64,000 nt of DNA. It comes from Paenibacillus wulumuqiensis. Its GTDB lineage: Bacteria; Bacillota; Bacilli; Paenibacillales; Paenibacillaceae. The notes beneath the pieces were generated by a model. The model saw only the letters and a list, made by a program, of their open reading frames with translations, did not search any database and was not told the origin of the DNA. Shown one piece after another: positions 24,445 to 32,714 of this stretch (positions are counted from its first letter, which is position 1; each line of letters opens with the position of its first letter). The position numbers were made by a program, and so were the translations under genes. The stretch is from contig NZ_LAQP01000001.1 in the NCBI RefSeq assembly GCF_000971965.1, forward strand, positions 372,001 to 436,000. The letters are read 5' to 3'.

Positions 24445-25578
24445 TTATAACTGACGTTGTACCGCATTGGGTACGGTAATCCGCAGAGCCGTTCCGTCAT
24501 CTGATGTAATCGACAGGTTCCCATTTACAAATTCAAGCCGTTCCTTCATGCCTCTCAGACCGTTGCCTGGGTAGCGCTTGGACTTTAGATTAATGCCTAC
24601 GCCATTGTCCTTTACAGTTAACATTAACTCGGTCGGACTCGACTCAATCACGATATCACAGGCTGTTGCTTCACTGTGCTTGATCACATTGTTGATCGCT
24701 TCCTTGAGGCACATACCCAGTACATTTTCGGCGATCAGGGAGACGTCATGCAGATCATCATTCTGCGACAGATTCAGTTCGACATCCGCGACTTCCAGAA
24801 TCTGTCGGGCCCGGAACAATTCATCTTCCAGGCGGGTACCGCGCATCTGGGTGACCAGTTCCCGCACTTCCTTGAGTGCCGTACGGGCAGTCTGCCGTAC
24901 ATCCAGCATTTCCTGCTCGGCCTGCTTTGGTTTGCTTTCGATCAGCTTGTAGGCCAGTTCGCTTTTCAGACCGATCAGGGACAGCTTCTGTCCGAGCGTA
25001 TCATGCAGATCACGGGCAATTCGCTGACGTTCCTCCAGCTTCACCAGCTCGGATATTTTACGATTGGCATCTTTTAGCTGTCCCTGCAGATGATCCTGAT
25101 GGGTCTTGTTGTGCGCCTGAATCGGTACGAGAATAACAGCGATCAGATTAATCATCAGCAGCGGCAGCTGACCGATAAATTCCGCCGTATCGGAGATCAG
25201 ACTAACGTAGCTGAGTCCGAGTGTACTAAGCAGATTGATAATATACAGAACAAAAAATCCGACCTTGTTATGCACGCTTCCCAGGAAAAAGGACAGAAAC
25301 AGCGAGAAATAAATAAAACCAAAACTCAATCCCATAATGACCGACAGTACAATTTGGATCCCAAACCATACATAAATCTGCCGTCCTTTGACGATCAGGG
25401 ACAGCAGATTGGCGGTGAAGAATACAAGAATCAGGATTACACCGAAAACAAAACCTTTGATGGAGAACTGATCATAAATAAAGTAGAACGGGAGTATAAA
25501 AAAGAGCAGCCATATATACAGATTGATGCCGCCTGTACTTTTACGAAAGAGTTCCTGAAGATTATTCATCCGGGTCAC
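24445..25578 (-). CDS. desK: Membrane-fluidity sensor histidine kinase, DesK-like
   Basis: A 377-residue sensor kinase. Five hydrophobic segments fill residues about 18-155, as in the DesK thermosensor. The HisKA_3 dimerisation helix carries the phosphorylated histidine in RIARDLHDTLGQKLSLIGLK (about 190-205), and the HATPase_c domain has KEAINNVIKHSEAT (N-box), TVKDNGVGI (G1) and YPGNGLRGMKERLEFVNG. The frame begins with GTG at 25578; an ATG three codons in (25569) is an equally possible start because no strong Shine-Dalgarno precedes either. Separated from des by 88 nt containing a stem-loop. Confidence 0.92.
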   Translation of the reverse strand: MTRMNNLQELFRKSTGGINLYIWLLFFILPFYFIYDQFSIKGFVFGVILILVFFTANLLSLIVKGRQIYVWFGIQIVLSVIMGLSFGFIYFSLFLSFFLGSVHNKVGFFVLYIINLLSTLGLSYVSLISDTAEFIGQLPLLMINLIAVILVPIQAHNKTHQDHLQGQLKDANRKISELVKLEERQRIARDLHDTLGQKLSLIGLKSELAYKLIESKPKQAEQEMLDVRQTARTALKEVRELVTQMRGTRLEDELFRARQILEVADVELNLSQNDDLHDVSLIAENVLGMCLKEAINNVIKHSEATACDIVIESSPTELMLTVKDNGVGINLKSKRYPGNGLRGMKERLEFVNGNLSITSDDGTALRITVPNAVQRQL

Positions 25579-25611
25579 TTGTACATATCACCATTGCTTT
25601 CTTGCTGTATT

Positions 25612-25639
25612 CCGGTGGAAAATGCATATTCTCCACCGG
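25612..25639 (-). other. Intercistronic stem-loop between des and desK
   Basis: CCGGTGGA / TCCACCGG perfect arms around a 12-nt AT-rich loop, without a following T run. More likely an mRNA-processing or stability element that sets desaturase above kinase levels than a terminator. Confidence 0.5.
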
Positions 25640-25666
25640 TCTACTTCCATTTTACTTCAAATTCAT

Positions 25667-26692
25667 TCAGACTGCAGCAGATGCTTTTGGCTGCTTATTG
25701 CGTTTTTCCTGCTGCTTGAACTGACGGAAGCTGACGAATTTCTTGCCTTCTTCATCCCACAGACGGAAACGAATCGATTTGAAGCTTGTTTTGAGTGTAA
25801 TGGTGGTTGCCTTTTGCAGTGGAGGCGTAGCGTTATGGGCATCCTCCAGATAATAGTTCGGTACACGAGGGCTCAGATGATGTACATGGTGGAAACCGAT
25901 ATTACCGGTGAACCATTGCAGTACCAGCGGCAGCTGATAGTATGAACTTCCTTCTACAGCAGCCTGTACATAAGACCACTCGTCTTCTTTTTCAAAGTAG
26001 GAATCTTCAAAGGTATGCTGTACATAGAACAGCCAGATGCCGAGCATGGTCGCGATGTAGAAAATAGGTAGCTGAATCATGACAAATGCTTTCCAGCCGA
26101 TCAGCAGACACAATCCGGTGTACAGGGCAACAATCAGGATGTTGGTCAGGTACGTGTTGAGACGTTCCGGATGCTTCACTCCGCGGCGGTTAAAACGCTG
26201 TTGGATCAGGAATACAGCGATTGGGCCGATACCAAACAGTACAATCGGGTTACGGTAGAGACGGTAGCTCAGACGGGTATACCATGGTGCTTCTGCATAT
26301 TCCTTGACAGTCAGGGTCCAGATATCGCCGGTTCCGCGCTTGTCCAGGTTGCTGCTTGTTGCATGGTGAATCGAATGACTCTGTTTCCACTGCATGTAGG
26401 GGGTCAAGGTAATGACACCTGTAATCGTACCGATAATATTATTCAGCTGACGGTTTTTGAAGAATGAACCGTGGCAGCAATCATGGAAAATAATGAACGT
26501 GCGGATAACGAACAATCCAGCGACAATCGTAATCGGAATTGTCAGCCAGTAGGATACCGACAGGCTCCAATACGCTGCGAACCAGAGTATAATCAATGGA
26601 AGAATAGTTGTGAATAGTTGCATAATACTCTTGTTAGAGTCATTTTTTTCAAAAGGTGCAACTTCTTTTTTTAATTGTTTGATGGAAGACAT
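25667..26692 (-). CDS. des: Acyl-lipid fatty acid desaturase
   Basis: A 341-residue integral membrane di-iron desaturase that introduces a double bond into membrane phospholipid acyl chains. The three histidine boxes are IIFHDCCHGSFF, QSHSIHHATSSN and FHHVHHLSPRVPNYYLEDAH. Four or more membrane segments surround them. ATG at 26692 is preferred because AAGGAG lies 8 nt upstream of it, while the ATG at 26698 would be only 2 nt from the site. First gene of the des-desK-desR unit; a DesR-type operator and weak promoter lie upstream. Final residues are basic and Lys/Gln-rich. Confidence 0.94.
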   Translation of the reverse strand: MSSIKQLKKEVAPFEKNDSNKSIMQLFTTILPLIILWFAAYWSLSVSYWLTIPITIVAGLFVIRTFIIFHDCCHGSFFKNRQLNNIIGTITGVITLTPYMQWKQSHSIHHATSSNLDKRGTGDIWTLTVKEYAEAPWYTRLSYRLYRNPIVLFGIGPIAVFLIQQRFNRRGVKHPERLNTYLTNILIVALYTGLCLLIGWKAFVMIQLPIFYIATMLGIWLFYVQHTFEDSYFEKEDEWSYVQAAVEGSSYYQLPLVLQWFTGNIGFHHVHHLSPRVPNYYLEDAHNATPPLQKATTITLKTSFKSIRFRLWDEEGKKFVSFRQFKQQEKRNKQPKASAAV

Positions 26693-26764
26693 GAACATTT
26701 CTCCTTCGTGGGTTAGATACCCCAAGATAAGTGCAGTGTGTACAACAACTTTCCTCGTATCTCC

Positions 26765-26831
26765 ATTGTATCGTTAGCTGGTGTTGGGATAAAGTCATAA
26801 GTGTCAGTAGTACACCATGACATTTGTCATG
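26765..26831 (-). promoter_or_regulatory. des promoter with DesR-type operator
   Basis: On the minus strand the palindrome CATGACAAATGTCATG (26816-26831) is followed by a second related half-site pair CTGACACTTATGAC (about 26793-26806) and a -10 TACAAT (26765-26770) with a poor -35. This gives operators at about -40 and -67 from the inferred start, the layout known for DesR activation in B. subtilis (two adjacent non-identical sites). About 65 nt of leader precede the ATG. Confidence 0.65.
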
Positions 26832-27087
26832 TATTTGGCAAATCAATATGTAAAAAAGATAATATAGTCTTATGAGGCCATATGGTCTATTTATATAAAA
26901 TTGTATATATGTCGTCATTCCTGTGGAACAAATGTATATTAGACCAGAGCGCCCGTATCTTCTCCCCTGTCCCTGATTGCTCCATGACAGATTTATCAGA
27001 TTCGTTCCATTGTTCCTTGTCCGGAAAATTCCTATGCTGGTTAACGAACAATGTCCCGATAACCATACCGGAAAAGGAGTGTTTTCC
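26832..27087. other. Intergenic region between des and the beta-lactamase gene
   Basis: Counting from the des start (26692) the gap is about 395 nt. Apart from the DesR operator it is AT-rich near 26850-26930 and holds no credible gene; the beta-lactamase promoter should lie here but no clear box pair stands out. Confidence 0.4.
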
Positions 27088-28077
27088 TTGAAAAAAGTAC
27101 ATCTGCACAAATACTCTTCCAGAGCGGCGTTGGCAATGGCAGCCCTCACTTTGTTAACTCTGACAAGTTCAACTCTTCCCGCCGCCAGCCAAGCGGAGGC
27201 TGCCGCTGTACCTCCTGCAGGTCATATGGCGATGACAGCTGCCAGCAGCATCAATCATACTGCTGCCCCTGCGCCTGCCAAGCATTCTAACGCCTCTGTC
27301 GTCACTTCCTTGAAGCATCTGGAACAGCAGCACAAAGGCCGGGTCGGTGTATATGCGGTAGATACAGGTACAGGTCGGGTCGTCGCTTACCGTCACAATG
27401 AACGCTTTGCTTTTGCCTCTACATACAAGGCACTTGCTGCAGCGGCCGTTCTGCAGCAGAGCTCCATCTCCGATCTGGACAGGGTCATCACGTATTCCGC
27501 CGATGATCTGGTCGAGTATTCTCCAATTACCGAGAAACATGTGGAGACCGGTATGACACTCCGGGAAATCTGCCTGGCAGCGATCCAGTACAGTGATAAT
27601 ACCGCTGGCAATATTCTGTTCCAGGAACTGAATGGCCCAGCCGGCTTCCAGCAAGCACTGCGGCAAATCGGTGATACAGTCACCCGGTCCGAGCGAATAG
27701 AACCGGAATTGAACGAAATCGTGCCCGGCGATTCGAGAGATACGAGTACACCACGGGCACTGGCACGGGATCTGCGCCTCATTACAACTACCGGCAAAGT
27801 ACTGACTCAGGACAAGCGTCAACTGCTGACCGAGTGGATGAAAGGCAACACTACCGGCGATCAGCTCATTCGGGCAGCGGTACCGAAAGGCTGGGTTGTC
27901 GGTGACAAGACCGGCAGTGCAGCATATGGTACACGTAATGATATCGCTATCATCTGGCCGCCTGATCGTGCGCCGATTATCATGGCTATTCTGACCGACC
28001 ATGACGACAAGGATGCCAAAACAGACAATGAACTGGTTGCAAAAGCTGCCCGGATCACGCTGAAGGCATTGAAGTAA
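27088..28077 (+). CDS. Class A beta-lactamase, secreted
   Basis: A 329-residue serine beta-lactamase. TTG start at 27088, 9 nt after AAAAGGAGTG, gives a Sec signal peptide (basic HKYSSR, hydrophobic AALAMAALTLLTL, cleavage near ASQAEA). An Ala/Pro-rich linker follows to about residue 70. Catalytic motifs are complete: S111-T-Y-K114 (Ambler S70-x-x-K73), S169-D-N171 (SDN loop), E205-P-E-L-N (E166), and K274-T-G (KTG). Hydrolyses penicillins and perhaps cephalosporins. The upstream in-frame ATG (26977) is discarded for lack of a ribosome binding site and signal peptide. No BlaI/BlaR regulators are adjacent. Chromosomal, not within a mobile element. Confidence 0.94.
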   Translation: MKKVHLHKYSSRAALAMAALTLLTLTSSTLPAASQAEAAAVPPAGHMAMTAASSINHTAAPAPAKHSNASVVTSLKHLEQQHKGRVGVYAVDTGTGRVVAYRHNERFAFASTYKALAAAAVLQQSSISDLDRVITYSADDLVEYSPITEKHVETGMTLREICLAAIQYSDNTAGNILFQELNGPAGFQQALRQIGDTVTRSERIEPELNEIVPGDSRDTSTPRALARDLRLITTTGKVLTQDKRQLLTEWMKGNTTGDQLIRAAVPKGWVVGDKTGSAAYGTRNDIAIIWPPDRAPIIMAILTDHDDKDAKTDNELVAKAARITLKALK

Positions 28078-28106
28078 ATCTGAATTGTTCCATATAACAA
28101 TAAAAG

Positions 28107-28162
28107 AATAACAGCAAAAGAGCCGACAGATAGCTGTATCCCGGCTCTTTTTGCTGTTATTC
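28107..28162. terminator. Long bidirectional terminator between bla and TetR genes
   Basis: GAATAACAGCAAAAGAGCCG / CGGCTCTTTTTGCTGTTATTC arms of about 20 bp. The TetR stop codon (28157-28159) lies in the 3' arm. Confidence 0.88.
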
Positions 28163-28738
28163 CAATACACTCAGAATAGTATGCAGTGACTGTTCGATCC
28201 AGGATGATTCCGGTCGGCTCTTGAGCATCACCGTCAGTCCAATCATATGCAACATCAGCGCTCTCGCCGCCGTTTCCACATTCAGATCGGCACGCAGTTC
28301 ACCTGACTGAACTCCACGATTCATATGCTCCTGAAATACAGCTGTCAGATACATCTGATGCTCCCGGGTCAATATTTCAAATCGTGGATCATGCGGAGCC
28401 AGCTCCACCAGCGTATTAATGCAAAAACATCCCCGGCTGCTCTCACCAACTGCCGCGTCCTGAACCATCTGCTCAAATACATAACGGAAAGACTCCCGTA
28501 CACTCTCCGCATACTGCAGCCGACCGCGAATCAGTGAGGCATGCTGCTGGTTATACCGCCGCAGAGCAGCCTCGAACAATTCCTTTTTATCTCCAAATGC
28601 CGCATACATGCTGGGCTTCTGAATCCCGATCGCCGCTGCGAGTTCATTCATGGAAGTCGCTTCATACCCCTGTCTCCAGAACAGCTGCATCGCCGTATCC
28701 AACGCAGCCTCCTTATCAAATTCCCGTGGTCTTGCCAT
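28157..28738 (-). CDS. TetR/AcrR family transcriptional regulator
   Basis: A 193-residue regulator. HTH at about 10-55: EAALDTAMQLFWRQGYEATS, MNELAAAIGIQKPSMYAAFG and DKKELFEAALRRY, the AcrR/YcdC-like subgroup that frequently guards MFS or short-chain dehydrogenase genes. C-terminal TetR_C domain includes SRGCFCINTLVELAPHDPRF. The ATG at 28738 (MARPREFDK) is the family-typical start; its ribosome binding site (GGCGGGG) is mediocre. Divergent from an MFS gene, so a repressor of efflux is the likely role. Confidence 0.9.
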   Translation of the reverse strand: MARPREFDKEAALDTAMQLFWRQGYEATSMNELAAAIGIQKPSMYAAFGDKKELFEAALRRYNQQHASLIRGRLQYAESVRESFRYVFEQMVQDAAVGESSRGCFCINTLVELAPHDPRFEILTREHQMYLTAVFQEHMNRGVQSGELRADLNVETAARALMLHMIGLTVMLKSRPESSWIEQSLHTILSVLE

Positions 28739-28855
28739 CTGCCCCGCCCACTTTCTATACCAATCGTTATTTAATAAAAGCATAGTGTAGTTGTGCATTG
28801 ATGTCAATTTTTAGTACTTGTAAAGAGGAATAACCTGATAAAGAGAACTGAAAGG

Positions 28856-28911
28856 TTGACATTTATTCTATGGCCTACTATCATTCACGTTATATTAATT
28901 ACCGAATGGTA
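28856..28911 (+). promoter_or_regulatory. Strong sigma-A promoter and operator of the MFS gene
   Basis: TTGACA (28856-28861), a 17-bp spacer, and TATCAT (28879-28884). A 4+4 palindrome TACCGAATGGTA (28900-28911) lies just downstream, where a bound TetR protein would block elongation; a similar half-site (ATTGGTA) precedes the TetR start. Confidence 0.65.
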
Positions 28912-28933
28912 CATAATAAAAAGGAGGGTATCC

Positions 28934-30250
28934 ATGAAATCCGATCAGCCCACTATCTGTACACTGTCTGAGTCGCTGCCTGCTTCTGCATCATCCACCG
29001 ACCCACATCAGATGCCACCGCGATCCAGCGAGAACAGCGTGAGCTTGCCTCATCCCGCAGCCATCCTGCCACGGCAAACCGTATTGTTGTTCGCCATTGC
29101 CTGCGGGATATCGGTGGCCAATATCTATTATGCACATCCGCTTCTGGATGAGCTTGCCCTGCAGTTTGACCTGAGTGCTTCCATCCTCGGCATGGTGATC
29201 ACGGTTACCCAGGCCTGCTATGCACTAGGCCTCTTTTTCCTCGTACCGCTCGGGGACCGGATTAATCGTCGCCGTCTCGTAATGGTACAGATGTGCCTGT
29301 CTGTGCTCAGTCTGCTCGTGGTCGGCCTATCCGGCAGCCATCTTATGCTCTTCGCCGGGTTGGGAGCAGTCGGGCTGCTCGCTGTTGTCGCCCAGACGCT
29401 GGTCGCTGCGACCGCCAGATGGTCGAATCCCGCCGAGCGTGGACGCAATGTTGGGCTGGTGACCAGCGGTATCGTGATCGGTATTTTGCTGGCTCGTACT
29501 TTTGCCGGGATCATGACAGATATCGCCGGATGGCGCTCAGTCTATCTGGTCTCTGCACTGCTGCTCGCTGTGATTACCGGGATGCTGTATCGCGCTTTTC
29601 CCGTGATTCATGAAAAGGAGTCTTCCACCTCCTATGCTCGTCTTCTCCTCTCCACACTGCAGCTGTATGCGACGATGCCGTTGCTGCGGATACGCGGAAT
29701 GCTCGCTCTGCTCATCTTCGGTGCCTTCAGTACATTATGGACCGCTCTTGTGCTGCCGCTCAGCAGTCCGCCCCATGATCTGAATCATACCCAGATCGGA
29801 GCGTTTGGCATTGCTGGAATTGCCGGCGCACTCGCTGCTGCCCGCGCAGGCAAGCTGGCCGACAGAGGATATGGACAGCGCACGACCGGTATCGCTTTGC
29901 TGCTGCTCATTCTCTCCTGGGTGATGATGCTCTGGCTGGATGTTACCCTGTTCGCTCTGCTCGCAGGCATCATTCTGCTGGATCTGGCTGTACAGGCCGT
30001 ACATGTCACCAACCAGACGATGATTCTCACCGCCCGTCCGGAGGCAGGCAGCCGGTTGACCGGTGCATATATGATCTTCTATTCGATTGGCAGTGCGACA
30101 GGCTCATTTGCTTCCACACAGCTCTATGCTGTATATGAATGGACAGGTGTATGTATGCTGGGGGCGGCTTTCAGTATCGCTGCATTTGTGTTCTGGCTAG
30201 TAACACGGAAATACAGTGATACAACGAGTAATATGGGAAAAGTAATATGA
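28934..30250 (+). CDS. MFS transporter, putative efflux
   Basis: A 438-residue major facilitator with about 12 membrane helices after a Ser/Pro-rich cytoplasmic N-terminus of some 45 residues. Motifs include SVANIYYAHPLLDELALQFD in helix 1, FLVPLGDRINRRRLVMVQMC (motif A) and SGIVIGILLARTFAGIMTDI in the helix 5 region, the pattern of YgaY/arabinose-efflux-like permeases. The ATG at 28934 follows AAAAAGGAGGG. Divergent TetR gene and a strong promoter with operator suggest inducible drug or metabolite export. Substrate unknown. Confidence 0.91.
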   Translation: MKSDQPTICTLSESLPASASSTDPHQMPPRSSENSVSLPHPAAILPRQTVLLFAIACGISVANIYYAHPLLDELALQFDLSASILGMVITVTQACYALGLFFLVPLGDRINRRRLVMVQMCLSVLSLLVVGLSGSHLMLFAGLGAVGLLAVVAQTLVAATARWSNPAERGRNVGLVTSGIVIGILLARTFAGIMTDIAGWRSVYLVSALLLAVITGMLYRAFPVIHEKESSTSYARLLLSTLQLYATMPLLRIRGMLALLIFGAFSTLWTALVLPLSSPPHDLNHTQIGAFGIAGIAGALAAARAGKLADRGYGQRTTGIALLLLILSWVMMLWLDVTLFALLAGIILLDLAVQAVHVTNQTMILTARPEAGSRLTGAYMIFYSIGSATGSFASTQLYAVYEWTGVCMLGAAFSIAAFVFWLVTRKYSDTTSNMGKVI

Positions 30251-30328
30251 AAATAAAGCAGCAAAGAATTGCGATGCAGCAGGCTCTGTTTTATGTCGTT
30301 CACCATTGTTATTACACAAGCCTCTATC

Positions 30329-30360
30329 AAAAAAAGACTGCCAGATAAGCGCTGGCAGTC
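30329..30360 (-). terminator. Intrinsic terminator of the Rrf2/oxidoreductase/methyltransferase operon
   Basis: Minus strand GACTGCCAG / CTGGCAGTC with a 7-nt loop, then TTTTTTT. Confidence 0.9.
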
Positions 30361-30437
30361 CATGTTCATGTTATTCGGTTTACACTTCGGCTTAGTGATG
30401 CTTTGAAGCCTCAATGCTGCGGTGCTGGCTATCTTGT

Positions 30438-31325
30438 TCAGCTCATCGCCTGATCCTGCAGACGAATCAGCACTTTGCCAAAACGGCCGCTCTGCTGAAT
30501 CTCTACCATTGGATCCGTGTATGTCTTTCTCAAGTAGTGTTCCGCTTCCCGAAGTGAGTCGCTGTCTGCAGGAATACCGTCAAACAGGAACCAGCCGCGC
30601 AGGTTACGAACCACCTGATCGAGCGACATTCGTATCACTTCACTCTCCCGTGTAATCAGTGACTGAAAGGAATATCCGTACAAATTCAGCAGCTGCATGA
30701 TATAGGCCATATCCGAACTGTACGCAGGCTTGTCCTGCATCCCCAGTACCGGACGAAGCTCTTCAATGATGCTCAGTTCTCTCGGGCTGGCGATCGTGCT
30801 GATATAGCAAAAGCGGCTGGCACACTGGATCGCTTTCTCTACCATCTCCCATCCGAAGATCGCCGGGCACATCGAAGCAAATACCAGATCATACTTGCCT
30901 GCCCAGCCTTTCTCTTCCAGTACAATATCCTCGAAAGGTTCCTGAACGATCTCGATGCGGTCTGTCAGGTCAGCAGGAGTGCTTTCTCTCATTAATCCCG
31001 CCAGATGGACAGATGGTTCAACAGCTGTAACCATAGCTCCCTGCTCTGCAAAAGGAAGAGTGAATCCACCGGAAGCTGCGCCGATATCTAACACCGATGT
31101 ATTGGCAAAAGATACTCCCTGGGTACGCATCCATTCCATAATCCGAACTGCCCGGCTGCGGCCTTCTACACCAAACGCTTTCTCATGAAAACTTCTGGCT
31201 CTCGCCGCCTCATTAAAAGCGTTAACCGGTTCTATACCGGATCGCAGCATACGATTAACTCCTGCTTCGGGGTCATTTACCCATGCGGTCTTCCATTGTT
31301 CTGGATCAAACAGGGATTGATTCAT
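30438..31325 (-). CDS. Class I SAM-dependent methyltransferase
   Basis: A 295-residue methyltransferase. The SAM-binding glycine motif is VLDIGAASGGFTLPFAEQGA (about 79-98), motif II acidic MVTAVEPSVHLAGLM, and post-motif DLVFASMCPAIF. An N-terminal helical part (1-60) and a C-terminal region (about 180-295) carry no named domain. Its start overlaps the upstream flavoprotein gene by 20 nt, with AAAGGAG inside that gene's end, indicating translational coupling. Acceptor unknown. Together with the dithiol-oxidase-like partner, S-methylation of a thiol compound is a hypothesis, not evidence. Confidence 0.88.
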   Translation of the reverse strand: MNQSLFDPEQWKTAWVNDPEAGVNRMLRSGIEPVNAFNEAARARSFHEKAFGVEGRSRAVRIMEWMRTQGVSFANTSVLDIGAASGGFTLPFAEQGAMVTAVEPSVHLAGLMRESTPADLTDRIEIVQEPFEDIVLEEKGWAGKYDLVFASMCPAIFGWEMVEKAIQCASRFCYISTIASPRELSIIEELRPVLGMQDKPAYSSDMAYIMQLLNLYGYSFQSLITRESEVIRMSLDQVVRNLRGWFLFDGIPADSDSLREAEHYLRKTYTDPMVEIQQSGRFGKVLIRLQDQAMS

Positions 31326-32238
31326 TGGATTCTCCTTTGCTGAATGTGTCTTCGCTTAACTCATGATTAATATGGACTGCGATCAGACTGCCCGCCGCTG
31401 CAGAGAGAATGAGCTGTGAGGAACCACCGCTCGCCGCTTCTCCTGCTGCGAACAGTCCGGGAACGCTGCTTCTGCCCGTCTCATCGGTCTTGATCCCGCC
31501 CAGTTCGTTCTTCTCGTAATGCAGTTCCTCGCCAAATGACGCCTGTGGCAGCTGTGCCGGGGTCAGGAAGCCGCCGGTTCGCTCAATCCGTGAACCATCT
31601 GTGAATTCTACCTGCTGCAGCTTGCCGCCCTCTCCATGAAAAGCGGCTACCTGCTGCTCCGTAACGATAATTCCTCGTGCAGTCAGCTGCTGCTTCTGTT
31701 CATCGGTCAGTACATGACTGCCATTGGTGCATACGACCAGATCACGGCTCCAGCCGTACAGCAGTTTTGCCAGATGATGCAGCCGCTCATGTTCCGATAC
31801 GACAATCAGCGGCTGATCGCGCAGTTCCCAGCCATCGCAGTATGGACAGTTGAACAGGCTCTGACCATACATTTCCTGGGCACCTGGAATATTGGGCAGA
31901 ATCTCCTTCAGTCCGGTGGTGATCAGTACTTTGCGGGCATGGAGAGACTCTCCTGTACCGGTAATGATCTCAAATCCATCCGGGACAGTACGTACTGATA
32001 TGACCTCCTGCGGATAATGTGTGACCGATGGATACCCTAGCACTTCCTCATAAGCGATACGCCGGAACTCGGATGGTGTCACTCCATCCCGGGTCAGAAA
32101 GCCGTGCGAAGCATGAGTGACTGCATTGCGCGGCCGGTTATTATCGATCAGAGCTACACTTCTCCTCGCTCTTCCCAGTACAAGTGCAGCATTGAGTCCT
32201 GCCGGACCGCCGCCTATAATGGCACAATCATATATCAT
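31306..32238 (-). CDS. Thioredoxin-reductase-like FAD protein lacking the NADPH motif (dithiol oxidase type)
   Basis: A 310-residue flavoprotein. FAD-binding AIIGGGPAGLNAALVLGRAR at the N-terminus and C-terminal FAD segment SVPGLFAAGEAASGG. The redox pair is CPYC in NCPYCDGWELRDQPLIVV (about 140). Where thioredoxin reductase has GGGDxA for NADPH, this protein reads VVSEHERLHHLAKLL, so the nucleotide-binding glycines are missing. Lack of NADPH binding together with CPYC-x-GWE is the known pattern of HlmI/GliT/DepH-type FAD dithiol oxidases that use oxygen. First structural gene after an Rrf2 regulator and coupled to a methyltransferase. RBS AAAGGGAGGAATAACT. Confidence 0.87.
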   Translation of the reverse strand: MIYDCAIIGGGPAGLNAALVLGRARRSVALIDNNRPRNAVTHASHGFLTRDGVTPSEFRRIAYEEVLGYPSVTHYPQEVISVRTVPDGFEIITGTGESLHARKVLITTGLKEILPNIPGAQEMYGQSLFNCPYCDGWELRDQPLIVVSEHERLHHLAKLLYGWSRDLVVCTNGSHVLTDEQKQQLTARGIIVTEQQVAAFHGEGGKLQQVEFTDGSRIERTGGFLTPAQLPQASFGEELHYEKNELGGIKTDETGRSSVPGLFAAGEAASGGSSQLILSAAAGSLIAVHINHELSEDTFSKGESNESIPV

Positions 32239-32297
32239 AGTTATTCCTCCCTTTTATAGCGGATATCAAAGACTATTAATATCCATAATTCCTGTGT

Positions 32298-32336
32298 AAA
32301 AAATGCTGCGGTTCAATGAACCGACGGCATTTTGGC
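32298..32336 (-). terminator. Hairpin at the end of the Rrf2 gene
   Basis: Minus strand AATGC-CGT-CGGTTCA / TGAACCG-CA-GCATT followed by TTTT. The Rrf2 stop (32313-32315) lies in the apex. It may attenuate transcription into the flavoprotein gene, which lies 75 nt downstream. Confidence 0.7.
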
Positions 32337-32714
32337 AGCAAGCGCTGACAGCTTCTGATTTTGCAAATACGTCTCCATCTCATTCTCGGCGTTCAGCATC
32401 ACCTGCTGCACCAGACATTCCGGTCCATGATCCAGCCCGCATTCGAACAGTGAAGATGTACCTTCAATTGCATGGATCACATCGAGAAAAGAGAACTCTT
32501 CCCAATTCCGCTTGAGCCGATAGCCTCCATTCGCTCCGGATGAGGATTCAATCATATTGGCTTTGACCAGCTTGGTCAGGATTTTGGATAAATAGGTAGG
32601 GGATACATGCAGTTTATCAGCCAGCGTCTGTACGCCGACCAGCCGCGCAGGTGTCACAGCAGCCAGATACAGCATGGCATGCAGCGCATAATCGGTTGCT
32701 TTGGAAAATTTCAT
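32313..32714 (-). CDS. Rrf2 family transcriptional regulator
   Basis: A 133-residue Rrf2 protein. Winged HTH: MKFSKATDYALHAMLYLAA, VQTLADKLHVSPTYLSKILT and MIESSSGANGGYRLKR. The sensor segment holds two cysteines in FECGLDHGPECLVQQ, in the loop where IscR/NsrR/CymR-type proteins bind an Fe-S cluster or form a disulfide; a third Cys is absent, so thiol redox sensing is as likely as a cluster. ATG at 32714 follows AAAGGTGG. Same strand and directly upstream of the flavoprotein/methyltransferase genes, so it probably controls them in response to redox stress. Confidence 0.9.
   Translation of the reverse strand: MKFSKATDYALHAMLYLAAVTPARLVGVQTLADKLHVSPTYLSKILTKLVKANMIESSSGANGGYRLKRNWEEFSFLDVIHAIEGTSSLFECGLDHGPECLVQQVMLNAENEMETYLQNQKLSALAAKMPSVH

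Noticed and set aside
27088-28077. Beta-lactamase as part of a mobile resistance element
   Set aside because: No transposase, inverted repeats or base-composition shift; surrounded by ordinary chromosomal genes and terminators.
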